Below, piece by piece: positions 50,250 through 57,588 of a stretch of 64,000 nt of DNA. The stretch comes from an uncultured Pelosinus sp. (GTDB lineage Bacteria > Bacillota > Negativicutes > Sporomusales > Acetonemataceae). The stretch lies in NCBI GenBank assembly GCA_900542835.1, contig UQPB01000005.1, positions 1 to 64,000 of the forward strand. The letters run 5' to 3'. Under the pieces are notes generated by a model, which had not been told where the DNA came from, ran no database searches, and saw only the letters and a program-made list of their open reading frames with translations. Both the position numbers and the translations under genes were made by a program. The first letter of the stretch is position 1; every line of letters begins with the position of its first letter.

Positions 50250-50480
50250 AAAAATAAAGCCCCCATCCCTGATAGGGACGAGAACCTTTCCCGCGTTGCC
50301 ACCCATGTTGCCTTACGGCCAACTTTACCCGCTGTACTGGGCGGAACCCCTTTCTGACTCATCATCAGACACTCCCAGGCGGAACCTTGCTGTTGGGTGT
50401 AACGGCTCGCACCAACCGCCGTCTCTCTGAACACCGTACATTCGGCTTCCTGTTCATCATGTTTTTCCTTATTGCGCTGT
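50250..50480 (-). ncRNA. T-box leader, serine (AGC) specifier
   Basis: Minus-strand leader of serA. Stem I is readable: GGAAGCC/GGTTCC base, GGTGT/ACACC, and ACGGC/GCCGT with AGAGAG and the GGTTGGTGCGA apical block. The loop 3' of ACACC reads CAACAGCAA, placing AGC (Ser) in the specifier position. The T-box sequence GGGTGGCAACGCGGG (about 50312-50298) follows, then a terminator CGTCCC-TATCA-GGGATG with a T-run (50279-50248). Uncharged tRNA-Ser should cause antitermination. Confidence 0.92.
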
Positions 50481-50486
50481 AGTTTG

Positions 50487-50515
50487 ATTATAGAGTGTGT
50501 TCGTTGAGAAGTCAA
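50487..50515 (-). promoter_or_regulatory. serA: Sigma-A promoter for the serA T-box mRNA
   Basis: Minus strand TTGACT (50515-50510), 17-bp spacer, perfect TATAAT (50492-50487). Confidence 0.82.
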
Positions 50516-50641
50516 GTGTCTTTCTCGCCGTTTTGCCGTTCCGGCTCGCACCGCAGTATCACCGGCGGCTTGTGCCAGATTCGCCGATATGTTAGATTGT
50601 AGACATACCACAAACTGATTAAAGCTTAAGGGGAGTTTCTT

Positions 50642-51163
50642 ATGTCGCATTCACTGACTCCGGCCGTTGCCGGCACATTGCAGCCTAAAACTGCTGCCAG
50701 TTCCGAGACTACGCTTTCCAGCCTGATGATGCCGGAACACGCCAATCCCTATCAGGTGGTTCATGGCGGCGTCATCATGAAAATCATGGACAATACCGGC
50801 GGCGCCGTTGCCCATCGCCACGCCGAGAGCAAGGTGGTTACTGCCAGAGTGGACGAAATGAAGTTTCTCGCCCCGGTCCGTATTGGCAGTCTGGTCAGCT
50901 GCCACGGCCGGCTGACTTTCGTCGGCAGTTCATCAATGGAAGTCGCGGTTACGCTGACGGCAGAGGGCTTGACCAGCAAGCAGCCGCTTCAGACGATGGC
51001 AACCGCCTATTTTATTTTTGTCGCGCTTGACGAGCATGATCAGCCGCGGCCGGTGCCGCCGCTGGAGCTCGTCAGCGAAGAGGAGCGCCGCGCATTCGCG
51101 GCAGGCAAGCAGCGCTATCTCACATACAAAAACCGGCAACGGACTGCAGATCTCACCAGGTAA
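50642..51163 (+). CDS. Acyl-CoA thioesterase (hotdog, YciA/BFIT type)
   Basis: 173 aa hotdog-fold acyl-CoA hydrolase. 'LSSLMMPEHANPYQVVHGGVIMKIMDNTGG' (read in parts) includes the catalytic N..HGG motif, followed by 'ARVDEMKFLAPVRIGSLVSCHG' and 'FVALDEHDQPRPVPPL', typical of YciA/cytosolic acyl-CoA thioester hydrolases. Cytoplasmic, hexameric in relatives. ATG 50642 behind AAGGGGAG. Convergent with the flavoprotein gene, 16 bp apart. Confidence 0.88.
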   Translation: MSHSLTPAVAGTLQPKTAASSETTLSSLMMPEHANPYQVVHGGVIMKIMDNTGGAVAHRHAESKVVTARVDEMKFLAPVRIGSLVSCHGRLTFVGSSSMEVAVTLTAEGLTSKQPLQTMATAYFIFVALDEHDQPRPVPPLELVSEEERRAFAAGKQRYLTYKNRQRTADLTR

Positions 51164-51179
51164 AACCAATCCAAGCGCT

Positions 51180-52847
51180 TTATACAAGCGGCGCCTGGGC
51201 AAAGCCGGGTCCTTTATCGGTACGGCAAACCAACGTATGGCACAGCCAGACGTCATCGGCAGCGGGGAAATCACTGCGAAAATGATGTCCGCGCGATTCC
51301 TGCCGCTGCAAGGCACTGCCAGCGATAATGCCAGCCAGCTCGCACATGCTGTCAAATTGCAGCAGTTCCATTAGCTGCTGATTATACACACCGGTTTCAG
51401 GTACGTGCATAGAGGCGGCAGTTTCACGGAGAGAGGCGGCAGTTTGCGCCAGCCGGGCAAGACCGGCGGCGTCCCGCACAACACCGGCGCCAGCCTGAAC
51501 CGCTTTACGCAGTTGGGACCGCAGCAGCCTCAACCCGTCAGCCGCCGGCCGGCCGCCGCCAAGCCGCGAGGCAACGCGGCTGGTTTCCTGCTCCAGCTCA
51601 GCGGCATCGACATCGGCAAGGGACTGCTGCTTCGCCCACTGCTGCGCGCAGAGCCCGGCCCTGGCGCCAAACACCTGGGTTGCAGTCAGGCCGCTGCCGG
51701 CCAGCCGGTTAGCGCCGTCAAAATTACCGGCACACTCCGGCGTCGCAAACAAGCCCGCCAGGTTAGTCCGGCATTGGTGATTAATGCGAATGCCGCCCAA
51801 CAGATAATGCGCGCCCGGGGCAACTTCGATTCTGGCAGTCGCCGGATCAACGCCGTGGGCTTTAAGGTAATTGTACTGTGCAATATCAAGCTTTTTGCGT
51901 ACAGCCGCAAGACCCTTGGGCGAATCACCGACATACCACCACAGGCCGCCGCGGGAAGTGCCGCCGGCATCAATCGCCCGCTGCATCAGCCGCATCGCTT
52001 CGTCCCGAACCGGCAGCGGCTGCGGCAGCACCGCTTCGCCCCGGTCATTGTAGACATTGCCTCCCAGAATATCTCCGGCTAAAAATTCATAATGGACAAA
52101 AGCACCTTTAAGTGACGGCGGCCAGATAATCACTGACGGATAAAACAGCACCATCTCCATATCAACCAGTGCAGCGCCGGCGCGATAGGAGTAGACAATT
52201 CCCTCGCCACTGGCGTCAGTCGGGCAATCATTGATATCCCACAGCCACTGGCAGCCGCCCGTGGCCATGATGACCGACTTGGCCCGCAACAGCGTCAATT
52301 GGCCGCTGCTCAAATTCAGCCCGACCGCGGCGGCAATCCGGTCGCCGCCGGCGGCCGCGACCAGACCGCTGACAAAAAAGTCGCCGGCGACAGTAATCCT
52401 TTCCTGCTTGCGGCAGGCCTGGGCCAAAGCGGCAACTAAGCCGATGCCGCCGCCCCTGACAAATAAATTACGCGGCTTTGATTGCCCCGGAAATTGGCCT
52501 AAGTTAAAACTGCCATCGGCGTTAACGGCAAAACCGGCGCCATAGCGCTGGGCGCTTAAAATACCTTCGGCGGCGCCTTCCGCTAATATCCGGGCCAATG
52601 ACGGATCAGCCAGGTTGTAGCCGCAGCGGAGCGTATCCTCCATATATTGCCGGGGACTGTCTTCAGGATGAAACGGAGCCTGCATGCCCCCGGCGGCAGT
52701 CAGGGAGATTCCTGATCTGGCCACAGGCCCTTTATTGACGATCAGAACCTGAGCGCCAGCCTCCGCAGCCGCCAGCGCCGCCCGTAGTCCGGCAGCACCG
52801 CCGCCAATGATCAGCACATCGGTCTCCAGCGTTTTCTCCAGTTTCAT
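51180..52847 (-). CDS. Fumarate reductase/succinate dehydrogenase-like flavoprotein subunit
   Basis: 555 aa FAD subunit. GxGxxG Rossmann 'DVLIIGGGAAGLRAALAAAEAG'(in parts), 'AAGGMQAP', 'IMATGGCQWLW', 'YLLGGIRINHQCRTNLAGLF' and 'GANRLAGSGLTATQVFG' match the Sdh/Frd/NadB superfamily. In SdhA/FrdA the FAD is covalently held by a His (SHT..AQGG); here the site reads 'ARSGISLTAAGG', so FAD is probably non-covalent. No membrane-anchor genes are near. The next gene, the 2Fe-2S protein, precedes it with a 4-bp overlap. True substrate unknown; could be fumarate, another enoate, or an alpha-keto/amino acid. Confidence 0.82.
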   Translation of the reverse strand: MKLEKTLETDVLIIGGGAAGLRAALAAAEAGAQVLIVNKGPVARSGISLTAAGGMQAPFHPEDSPRQYMEDTLRCGYNLADPSLARILAEGAAEGILSAQRYGAGFAVNADGSFNLGQFPGQSKPRNLFVRGGGIGLVAALAQACRKQERITVAGDFFVSGLVAAAGGDRIAAAVGLNLSSGQLTLLRAKSVIMATGGCQWLWDINDCPTDASGEGIVYSYRAGAALVDMEMVLFYPSVIIWPPSLKGAFVHYEFLAGDILGGNVYNDRGEAVLPQPLPVRDEAMRLMQRAIDAGGTSRGGLWWYVGDSPKGLAAVRKKLDIAQYNYLKAHGVDPATARIEVAPGAHYLLGGIRINHQCRTNLAGLFATPECAGNFDGANRLAGSGLTATQVFGARAGLCAQQWAKQQSLADVDAAELEQETSRVASRLGGGRPAADGLRLLRSQLRKAVQAGAGVVRDAAGLARLAQTAASLRETAASMHVPETGVYNQQLMELLQFDSMCELAGIIAGSALQRQESRGHHFRSDFPAADDVWLCHTLVCRTDKGPGFAQAPLV

Positions 52848-53209
52848 TTGATCTCAGGCTCCCTTCCGGCAGAAATCGGCTGCGAAAAATCGACAACAAC
52901 GTCACGAACCAGCCTGAATCCGGAATGCGGTTCAACGACGACAGACTCGCCCGGCCTGACTAGTGTCATGCAGCCAAGAACATCGCGGCCGTTGACCCGC
53001 ACCAAACAAGAGCCGCACTTGCCTTTGAAACAAGTGGAGGTCCGACAGGCAAAGGCCGGCTCGATTTCATGAACCGCGGCCAGCAGCGCCATAACTGAAA
53101 GCGGTTCTGCGCTCTCGATAATAAAATCCTGAAACCACCCCGCTGTGCTTTTTTCCGGCTCAAACCGGAAAACCCTGATGACGATGTCCGAATCCGTCGC
53201 AGCCAACAC
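52844..53209 (-). CDS. Short 2Fe-2S subunit of the fumarate-reductase-like enzyme
   Basis: 121 aa N-terminal half of an SdhB/FrdB-like subunit: beta-grasp ferredoxin domain with ligands in 'CFKGKCGSCLVRVNG...GC' (C-x4-C-x2-C-x11-C). The C-terminal 4Fe-4S/3Fe-4S domain of SdhB is missing; the protein ends soon after 'VEPHSGFRLVRDVVVDF'. Start assigned to GTG 53209 behind AAGGGGAGG, since the upstream frame to 53329 runs through the terminator region. Coupled (ATGA) to the flavoprotein gene. Confidence 0.82.
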   Translation of the reverse strand: MLAATDSDIVIRVFRFEPEKSTAGWFQDFIIESAEPLSVMALLAAVHEIEPAFACRTSTCFKGKCGSCLVRVNGRDVLGCMTLVRPGESVVVEPHSGFRLVRDVVVDFSQPISAGREPEIK

Positions 53210-53317
53210 GATCCCTCCCCTTAGGTTGTTTTTATCCTCTTTCGACACTGCCGGCAATCCCCCTGCCGGCCCATTCGTAACGGGGGAGATTTTGCAGCGT
53301 CCAGGGACGGCGTGGAT

Positions 53318-53360
53318 AAAAATGACCAAACACCGGTTAGCGGTGTTTGGTCATTTTTTC
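53318..53360 (-). terminator. Terminator of the epimerase/DcuC operon
   Basis: 18-bp perfect stem (53318-53335 with 53341-53358), loop 5 nt, T-run both sides. Confidence 0.88.
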
Positions 53361-53394
53361 TTATCAGGCTGGCGGTTGCCGCAAAAATCGCAAA

Positions 53395-53500
53395 TGCGGG
53401 AGCAGGTTGACCGCGAATCCGCGAAGTCGACACGGAGAGCATCCAGATCCCCGCCTTGCCGTCTCCCTGGAATCGTTTTCTATGTATTTTTGCAACACCC
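53395..53500. repeat. Dispersed intergenic element, copy E
   Basis: GACCGCGAATCCGCGAAGTC / GACACGGAGAGC at the left and TCTCCCTGGAATCGTTTTC at the right, eroded inverted arms like copies C and D. The remaining gap (53210-53547) contains the terminator and no gene. Confidence 0.5.
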
Positions 53501-53547
53501 TCAGACCACGCAGTGGCCGGCGCTCAGACGCCTAATTTGATACGCGG

Positions 53548-54906
53548 CTAGTAAAAGAAGATGAAGTTGGCAATCACCAGCGTAATCAGCGCCCCGATCA
53601 TCGGTATCGCCGTACGCTTTACCACATCGAACGGCGATACGCCGCCCATGCTGGAGGCCACGACAATAACCGCCGTGATCGGCGATATGGCGCGGGCGGC
53701 GCTGGCGGCAAAATGCATTGGCAGCAGCATGACAACCGGCGCAACCGACATTTTGGCGGCAACCGTCGGTGTAAGCGAGGCAAAGGCAAAGAAAGGCGCG
53801 TTGCCTGATCCCATGATGACGGAACAAACAGCGATAATCGCGATCATGACCACAATCATACCGGCTGCGCCAAAGCCTGAGCTTTGCGCCGCGGCAATAA
53901 CCTGATCGATGGTACCGATGACCATCAGGCCCTTGGCAAAGGTTTCACCAGCGACAATCAAGGTGATAACATTGGCCATTTGCATGCCAAGCCCGTCGAA
54001 GAAGGACTGGATATCGCCCAAAACCTTGCGGCCGTCGCGATGCCGGATATACTCGAAAATCATGCCGACCGTCACGCCGATAAACATGGATTTAATAATA
54101 TCCATCTTAATCCAGTCGATCCAGAGACTGCTGAAAGACAGGATCAAGGCCAGCGGCAGGGCCGGCAGCAGCGCATAAATCATCGGCGGCAGGTTTTCCT
54201 CTTCCTGGGTCACCAGTTCACTGGCCGTAACGACATGGCCGTCGCGCTTATCCAGATATTTCTGGGTAAGATAATGCAAAACAGCAACAACCGGAATAAC
54301 GACAGCGGCGATCGGCAGCTGATAATTGGTCCAGTAAAGAACCGGATCAATCCCTGCAGTCTGGGCCGACAGGATCGTACCGGTATCGCTGGGGCTCCAG
54401 TCGAGACAGAGCGTCGTGGCAATAACGGCTGTAGCTGACAGGCGGCTGACGCCAAGACTGATCAGAACCGGGAACATGGTAACCATCAACAGCATCGCCA
54501 GGCCGGAGGCGCTGTTGATGCACAGGCCCAGCAGCATGCCGACCACCCAGGCTCCGGCCATGACGATATAGGGAGACCGCAAAGCCAGCAGCGGCTTGAT
54601 CGTCAGTTTGACCAGCGCCCGGCTGGCGCCGATGTGATCCATGTAGCGGGCGAATCCGCCGACAGCCATTATGTTGAGACCGAGGCCGGCGGCGCGAGAG
54701 CTCATCGTTTGCTTGATGAATTCAAACGCGTCAAAGATAACCGAGCCGGTACTCTGTTTAGCCGGTAAGATTGTTCCCAGCCCCAGCAGCACCGCCGCAA
54801 ACATCAAAATGAGACCAGCCATAAACAAAACCGGCTGCGGCTTATATTTCTTAACAATCAAAAAACCGACCCAGAAGGTGATAATGACAGAAAGCACTAA
54901 ACTCAA
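53548..54906 (-). CDS. DcuC-family transporter paired with dipeptide epimerase
   Basis: 452 aa, ~12 helices, DcuC family and a distant paralogue of 46042. 'GLNIMAVGGFARYMDHIGASRAL', 'NSASGLAMLLMVTMFPVLISLG', 'CLDWSPSDTGTILSAQTAG' and 'SVIMGSGNAPFFAFASLTP' are the paired functional loops. The start is TTG 54906, 8 nt after AGGAGG. It lies 57 bp after the epimerase gene in the same direction, which suggests it may carry an amino acid or peptide-derived acid rather than succinate. Confidence 0.83.
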   Translation of the reverse strand: MSLVLSVIITFWVGFLIVKKYKPQPVLFMAGLILMFAAVLLGLGTILPAKQSTGSVIFDAFEFIKQTMSSRAAGLGLNIMAVGGFARYMDHIGASRALVKLTIKPLLALRSPYIVMAGAWVVGMLLGLCINSASGLAMLLMVTMFPVLISLGVSRLSATAVIATTLCLDWSPSDTGTILSAQTAGIDPVLYWTNYQLPIAAVVIPVVAVLHYLTQKYLDKRDGHVVTASELVTQEEENLPPMIYALLPALPLALILSFSSLWIDWIKMDIIKSMFIGVTVGMIFEYIRHRDGRKVLGDIQSFFDGLGMQMANVITLIVAGETFAKGLMVIGTIDQVIAAAQSSGFGAAGMIVVMIAIIAVCSVIMGSGNAPFFAFASLTPTVAAKMSVAPVVMLLPMHFAASAARAISPITAVIVVASSMGGVSPFDVVKRTAIPMIGALITLVIANFIFFY

Positions 54907-54963
54907 CTTCTCTTCCTCCTTTTACTGTGTGAAATCCGGCAATAAACGCTCGCTATCCCCTCC

Positions 54964-56055
54964 TTACCTGATTTCCTGCCAGCCAATGACATCGACAATC
55001 CCCAGTCCGGGCGCATCAGGAACAATCAACTGCTCCTGACGGAAACCGACTCCGCCCACAACCGGATCTTCGGCCAGCAGCACCGCGGCGTCAAGATCGG
55101 CCCTGGTCACGATCTTTTTGCCGGCGGCAATGCTGGCGGCGGCGGTAATGCCGACTTTGCTCTCCAGCATGCAGCCCATCATGCACTGAATGCCCATGGT
55201 TTCGGCAAAATGGGCGATTTTAACGGCATTATGCAGCCCGCCAGCCTTCATCAGTTTAATATTGATCAGATCACAGGCCGACATTGCCAGCAGCTGAAAC
55301 ACTTCATAAGCGCCAAAAGCTGCTTCGTCAGCCATGATATCGGTTTCCACATGATCGGTAACATACTTTAGTCCGGCAAAATCGTGCGCTTTTACCGGCT
55401 GCTCGATCAGCTCGATATTCAAGCCCTGGTCCTCAAACTGCCGGATGAGGCGTACCGCCTCTTTCGGGCCCCAGCCCTGATTGGCATCGAGCCGGATCTT
55501 GACACCGGGGCCGACAGCCGTGCGCACCGCCTGTACGCGCTGCATATCAACCGCCGCGTCGCCGCCAACTTTAATCTTCAGCGCCTTATAGCCTTCAGCG
55601 ACTGCCTCCAGCGAATCACGCACCATTTCTTCCGGCTGATTCAAGCTAATGGTCAAATCGGTCTCCATCACGCTGCGGTAGCCTCCAAACAGCTTATACA
55701 GCGGCAGCCCATGCAGTTTTCCGAACAGATCATGGACGGCAATATCCAGCGCTGCCTTAGCGGAACTGTTGTGCAGCATACCGGTATCCAGCACATCCAT
55801 AATGGCTTCCAGACGATCAACTTCCATACCGATCAGTTTCGGTCCCAGCGTATCACGGATTGCGGCAATGATCGAATCCTGGCTGTCGCCAGTGATTACC
55901 GCGGTCGGCGGCGCGTTGCCAAAGCCGGTTTCACCGCTGTCGGCAATGACTTTTACAATAATATCCTCTGCCGAATTGACTTGGCGCAGCGCCGTTTTAA
56001 ACGGCTTTTTCAATGGAATACTAACTTTTCCCAACTTGATTTCCTTAATTTTCAT
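54964..56055 (-). CDS. Dipeptide (L-Ala-D/L-Glu-type) epimerase, enolase superfamily
   Basis: 363 aa muconate-lactonising subgroup enzyme. Active-site pattern: 'YKALKIKVGG' (KxK, general base), metal ligands in 'RLDANQGWG', 'IELIEQPV' and 'DIMADEAA', and the second Lys in 'NIKLMKAGG' (two-base 1,1-proton transfer). N-terminal cap 'VSIPLKKPFKTALRQVNSAEDIIVKV' (in parts) fits L-Ala-D/L-Glu epimerases used in murein peptide recycling. Start ATG 56055, 9 nt after AGGAGG. Forms an operon with the DcuC carrier downstream. Confidence 0.87.
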   Translation of the reverse strand: MKIKEIKLGKVSIPLKKPFKTALRQVNSAEDIIVKVIADSGETGFGNAPPTAVITGDSQDSIIAAIRDTLGPKLIGMEVDRLEAIMDVLDTGMLHNSSAKAALDIAVHDLFGKLHGLPLYKLFGGYRSVMETDLTISLNQPEEMVRDSLEAVAEGYKALKIKVGGDAAVDMQRVQAVRTAVGPGVKIRLDANQGWGPKEAVRLIRQFEDQGLNIELIEQPVKAHDFAGLKYVTDHVETDIMADEAAFGAYEVFQLLAMSACDLINIKLMKAGGLHNAVKIAHFAETMGIQCMMGCMLESKVGITAAASIAAGKKIVTRADLDAAVLLAEDPVVGGVGFRQEQLIVPDAPGLGIVDVIGWQEIR

Positions 56056-56085
56056 CAACCGATTCCTCCTTTATATCCGATAAAA

Positions 56086-56134
56086 AAATCCAGCCGGACA
56101 AAGCCTTCATCGAGGAAGGCCTGCCGCTGGATTT
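56086..56134 (-). terminator. Terminator between DUF3870 and epimerase genes
   Basis: AAATCCAGC (56086-56094) pairs with GCTGGATTT (56126-56134), with inner AGGCCTTC/GAAGGCT pairing; T7 on the minus strand. Confidence 0.8.
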
Positions 56135-56187
56135 CGTCCACGTCTTCACCGGGGCAAAACCGGCTCACAGATAAACGAAGCAGCTCA

Positions 56188-56529
56188 TTATTCACTTAAA
56201 TCAATTGGCAATCCGCCAAGTATCCGCTTATATTTTTTTTGCGCATCCTTAAAGGCGACCAGAATGGCTTTTTGCGAGGAGCCAAAATAACGGCTTTCCA
56301 GCAACTTACCGATATCATCGGCGGAATCGGTAAATCGCCGGCCTCGCAGCAGGCTGCAGATAAAATCGGAGGTAATCGGAATCGTGGTCGAAGAGCCGCA
56401 GCTGACAATTCGGCCCGTATCACGTTCGACAATAAAAGCGATAAAAAACTGCCCGAATTGATGCGTAATCGGGTTATTCTGCTGCACTTTGGCGTTTCCG
56501 ACAATATATAACGTGTTATCGGCAAACAC
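56188..56529 (-). CDS. DUF3870 domain protein
   Basis: 113 aa protein fitting DUF3870 ('LYIVGNAKVQQNNPITHQFG', 'FFIAFIVERDTGRIVSCGSS', 'ITSDFICSLLRGRRF'). Function unknown; a CGSS..T metal- or ligand-binding loop is conserved in relatives as a D/C-S/T pattern. Start set to GTG 56529, 7 nt after AGGAGG; the codons upstream to 56568 lack support. Sits just before the epimerase operon but separated by a terminator. Confidence 0.8.
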   Translation of the reverse strand: MFADNTLYIVGNAKVQQNNPITHQFGQFFIAFIVERDTGRIVSCGSSTTIPITSDFICSLLRGRRFTDSADDIGKLLESRYFGSSQKAILVAFKDAQKKYKRILGGLPIDLSE

Positions 56530-56671
56530 AATCCCGCCTCCTCGCCTGACGGCGGCCGGCTTCTGCAAAGCCGCTTATGTTGATATTTATTCGTTAAGGT
56601 TAATAAAATATCCTTTCGTCACGGACATTTTTTCCCGTTTTAAATCATTTTTCCTGTTGCGCGCAAGCAAA

Positions 56672-56700
56672 AAAAGCGCACACGAATGCGCGCTTTTCGG
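56672..56700 (-). terminator. Terminator of the enoyl-CoA hydratase gene
   Basis: AAAAGCGC...GCGCTTTT (56672-56679 with 56690-56697) and T-run on the minus strand. Confidence 0.78.
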
Positions 56701-56741
56701 CTGCGGAATCAAACGGCCTGCAGCGGCGGGCTATTTGTTCG

Positions 56742-57524
56742 CTATTTGCCCGTAAACCGGGGCACACGTTTTTCCTTAAAAGCGGCCACGCCTTCGCGGT
56801 GATCGGCAGTTTGCAGGCATAGCGCCTGGGCATCAGCCTCGAGCTCGAGAACCGCCTCCAGGGGCAGGCCGCGGCCGCGATTGAGCACCCGCTTGGTCAG
56901 GGCAAGGGCCAGCGGGGCTGAAGCAGCCAGTTTTGCCGCCAGTTCCGCCACGGTTGCCGTCAACTGACCGTCCGCTACCACCTGATTGACCACGCCCAGG
57001 CGAAGAGCAGTCTGAGCGTCAATCAGCTCGGCCGTAAACATCAATTCTTTCGCTTTATGCATTCCGACCACTTGCGGCAGTAAATACATCCCGCCGCAGT
57101 CCGGAACCAGGCCTACCTTGACAAAGCTTTGCCCGAAGCGGGCGCTTTCGGCGCAGTAAACAAGGTCGCAGGCCAGGGCCAGGTTAAAGCCGGCGCCGGC
57201 GGCAACGCCGTTGACCATCGCCACAACCGGCTTTTCCATATCCATGAGCGAAGCGGTTATAGCACCGGCGTCAGCGATGAACGCCCTGGCAGCCGCCGGA
57301 TCGGATAAACTGGTCAGATAGCTGAGATCGCCGCCGGCGCAGAATGCCCGGCCGCTGCCGGTCAGGACCACCGCCCTGACCCGTTCGTCACGCCGGACCG
57401 TTGCCAGCGCTGCAGCGAACTCGTCCGCCAGATCGCGGTTGAAAGCATTCAGCGCCGCCGGCCGGTTCAGCGTAATCGTCGCCACGCCGCTGTCCTGCGT
57501 CAGTAATACATTCTTTTCAGACAT
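56742..57524 (-). CDS. Enoyl-CoA hydratase/isomerase
   Basis: 260 aa crotonase-fold protein. 'TLNRPAALNAFNRDL', oxyanion loop 'AFCAGGDLSYL', 'VNGVAAGAGFNLALACDLVYC' and 'GLVPDCGGMYLLPQVVG' follow the family. The hydratase Glu pair is partly changed: the site reads 'VPDCGG', where Asp is typical of Delta3-Delta2 isomerases or PaaG-like enzymes. CoA-ester substrate unknown. ATG 57524 with GGGGGACGTATCC. Monocistronic. Confidence 0.87.
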   Translation of the reverse strand: MSEKNVLLTQDSGVATITLNRPAALNAFNRDLADEFAAALATVRRDERVRAVVLTGSGRAFCAGGDLSYLTSLSDPAAARAFIADAGAITASLMDMEKPVVAMVNGVAAGAGFNLALACDLVYCAESARFGQSFVKVGLVPDCGGMYLLPQVVGMHKAKELMFTAELIDAQTALRLGVVNQVVADGQLTATVAELAAKLAASAPLALALTKRVLNRGRGLPLEAVLELEADAQALCLQTADHREGVAAFKEKRVPRFTGK

Positions 57525-57588
57525 GGATACGTCCCCCTTTCATATGCCTTAGTATTACAGGCCGGGGGAGGAAAATCCTGCCTCAATC

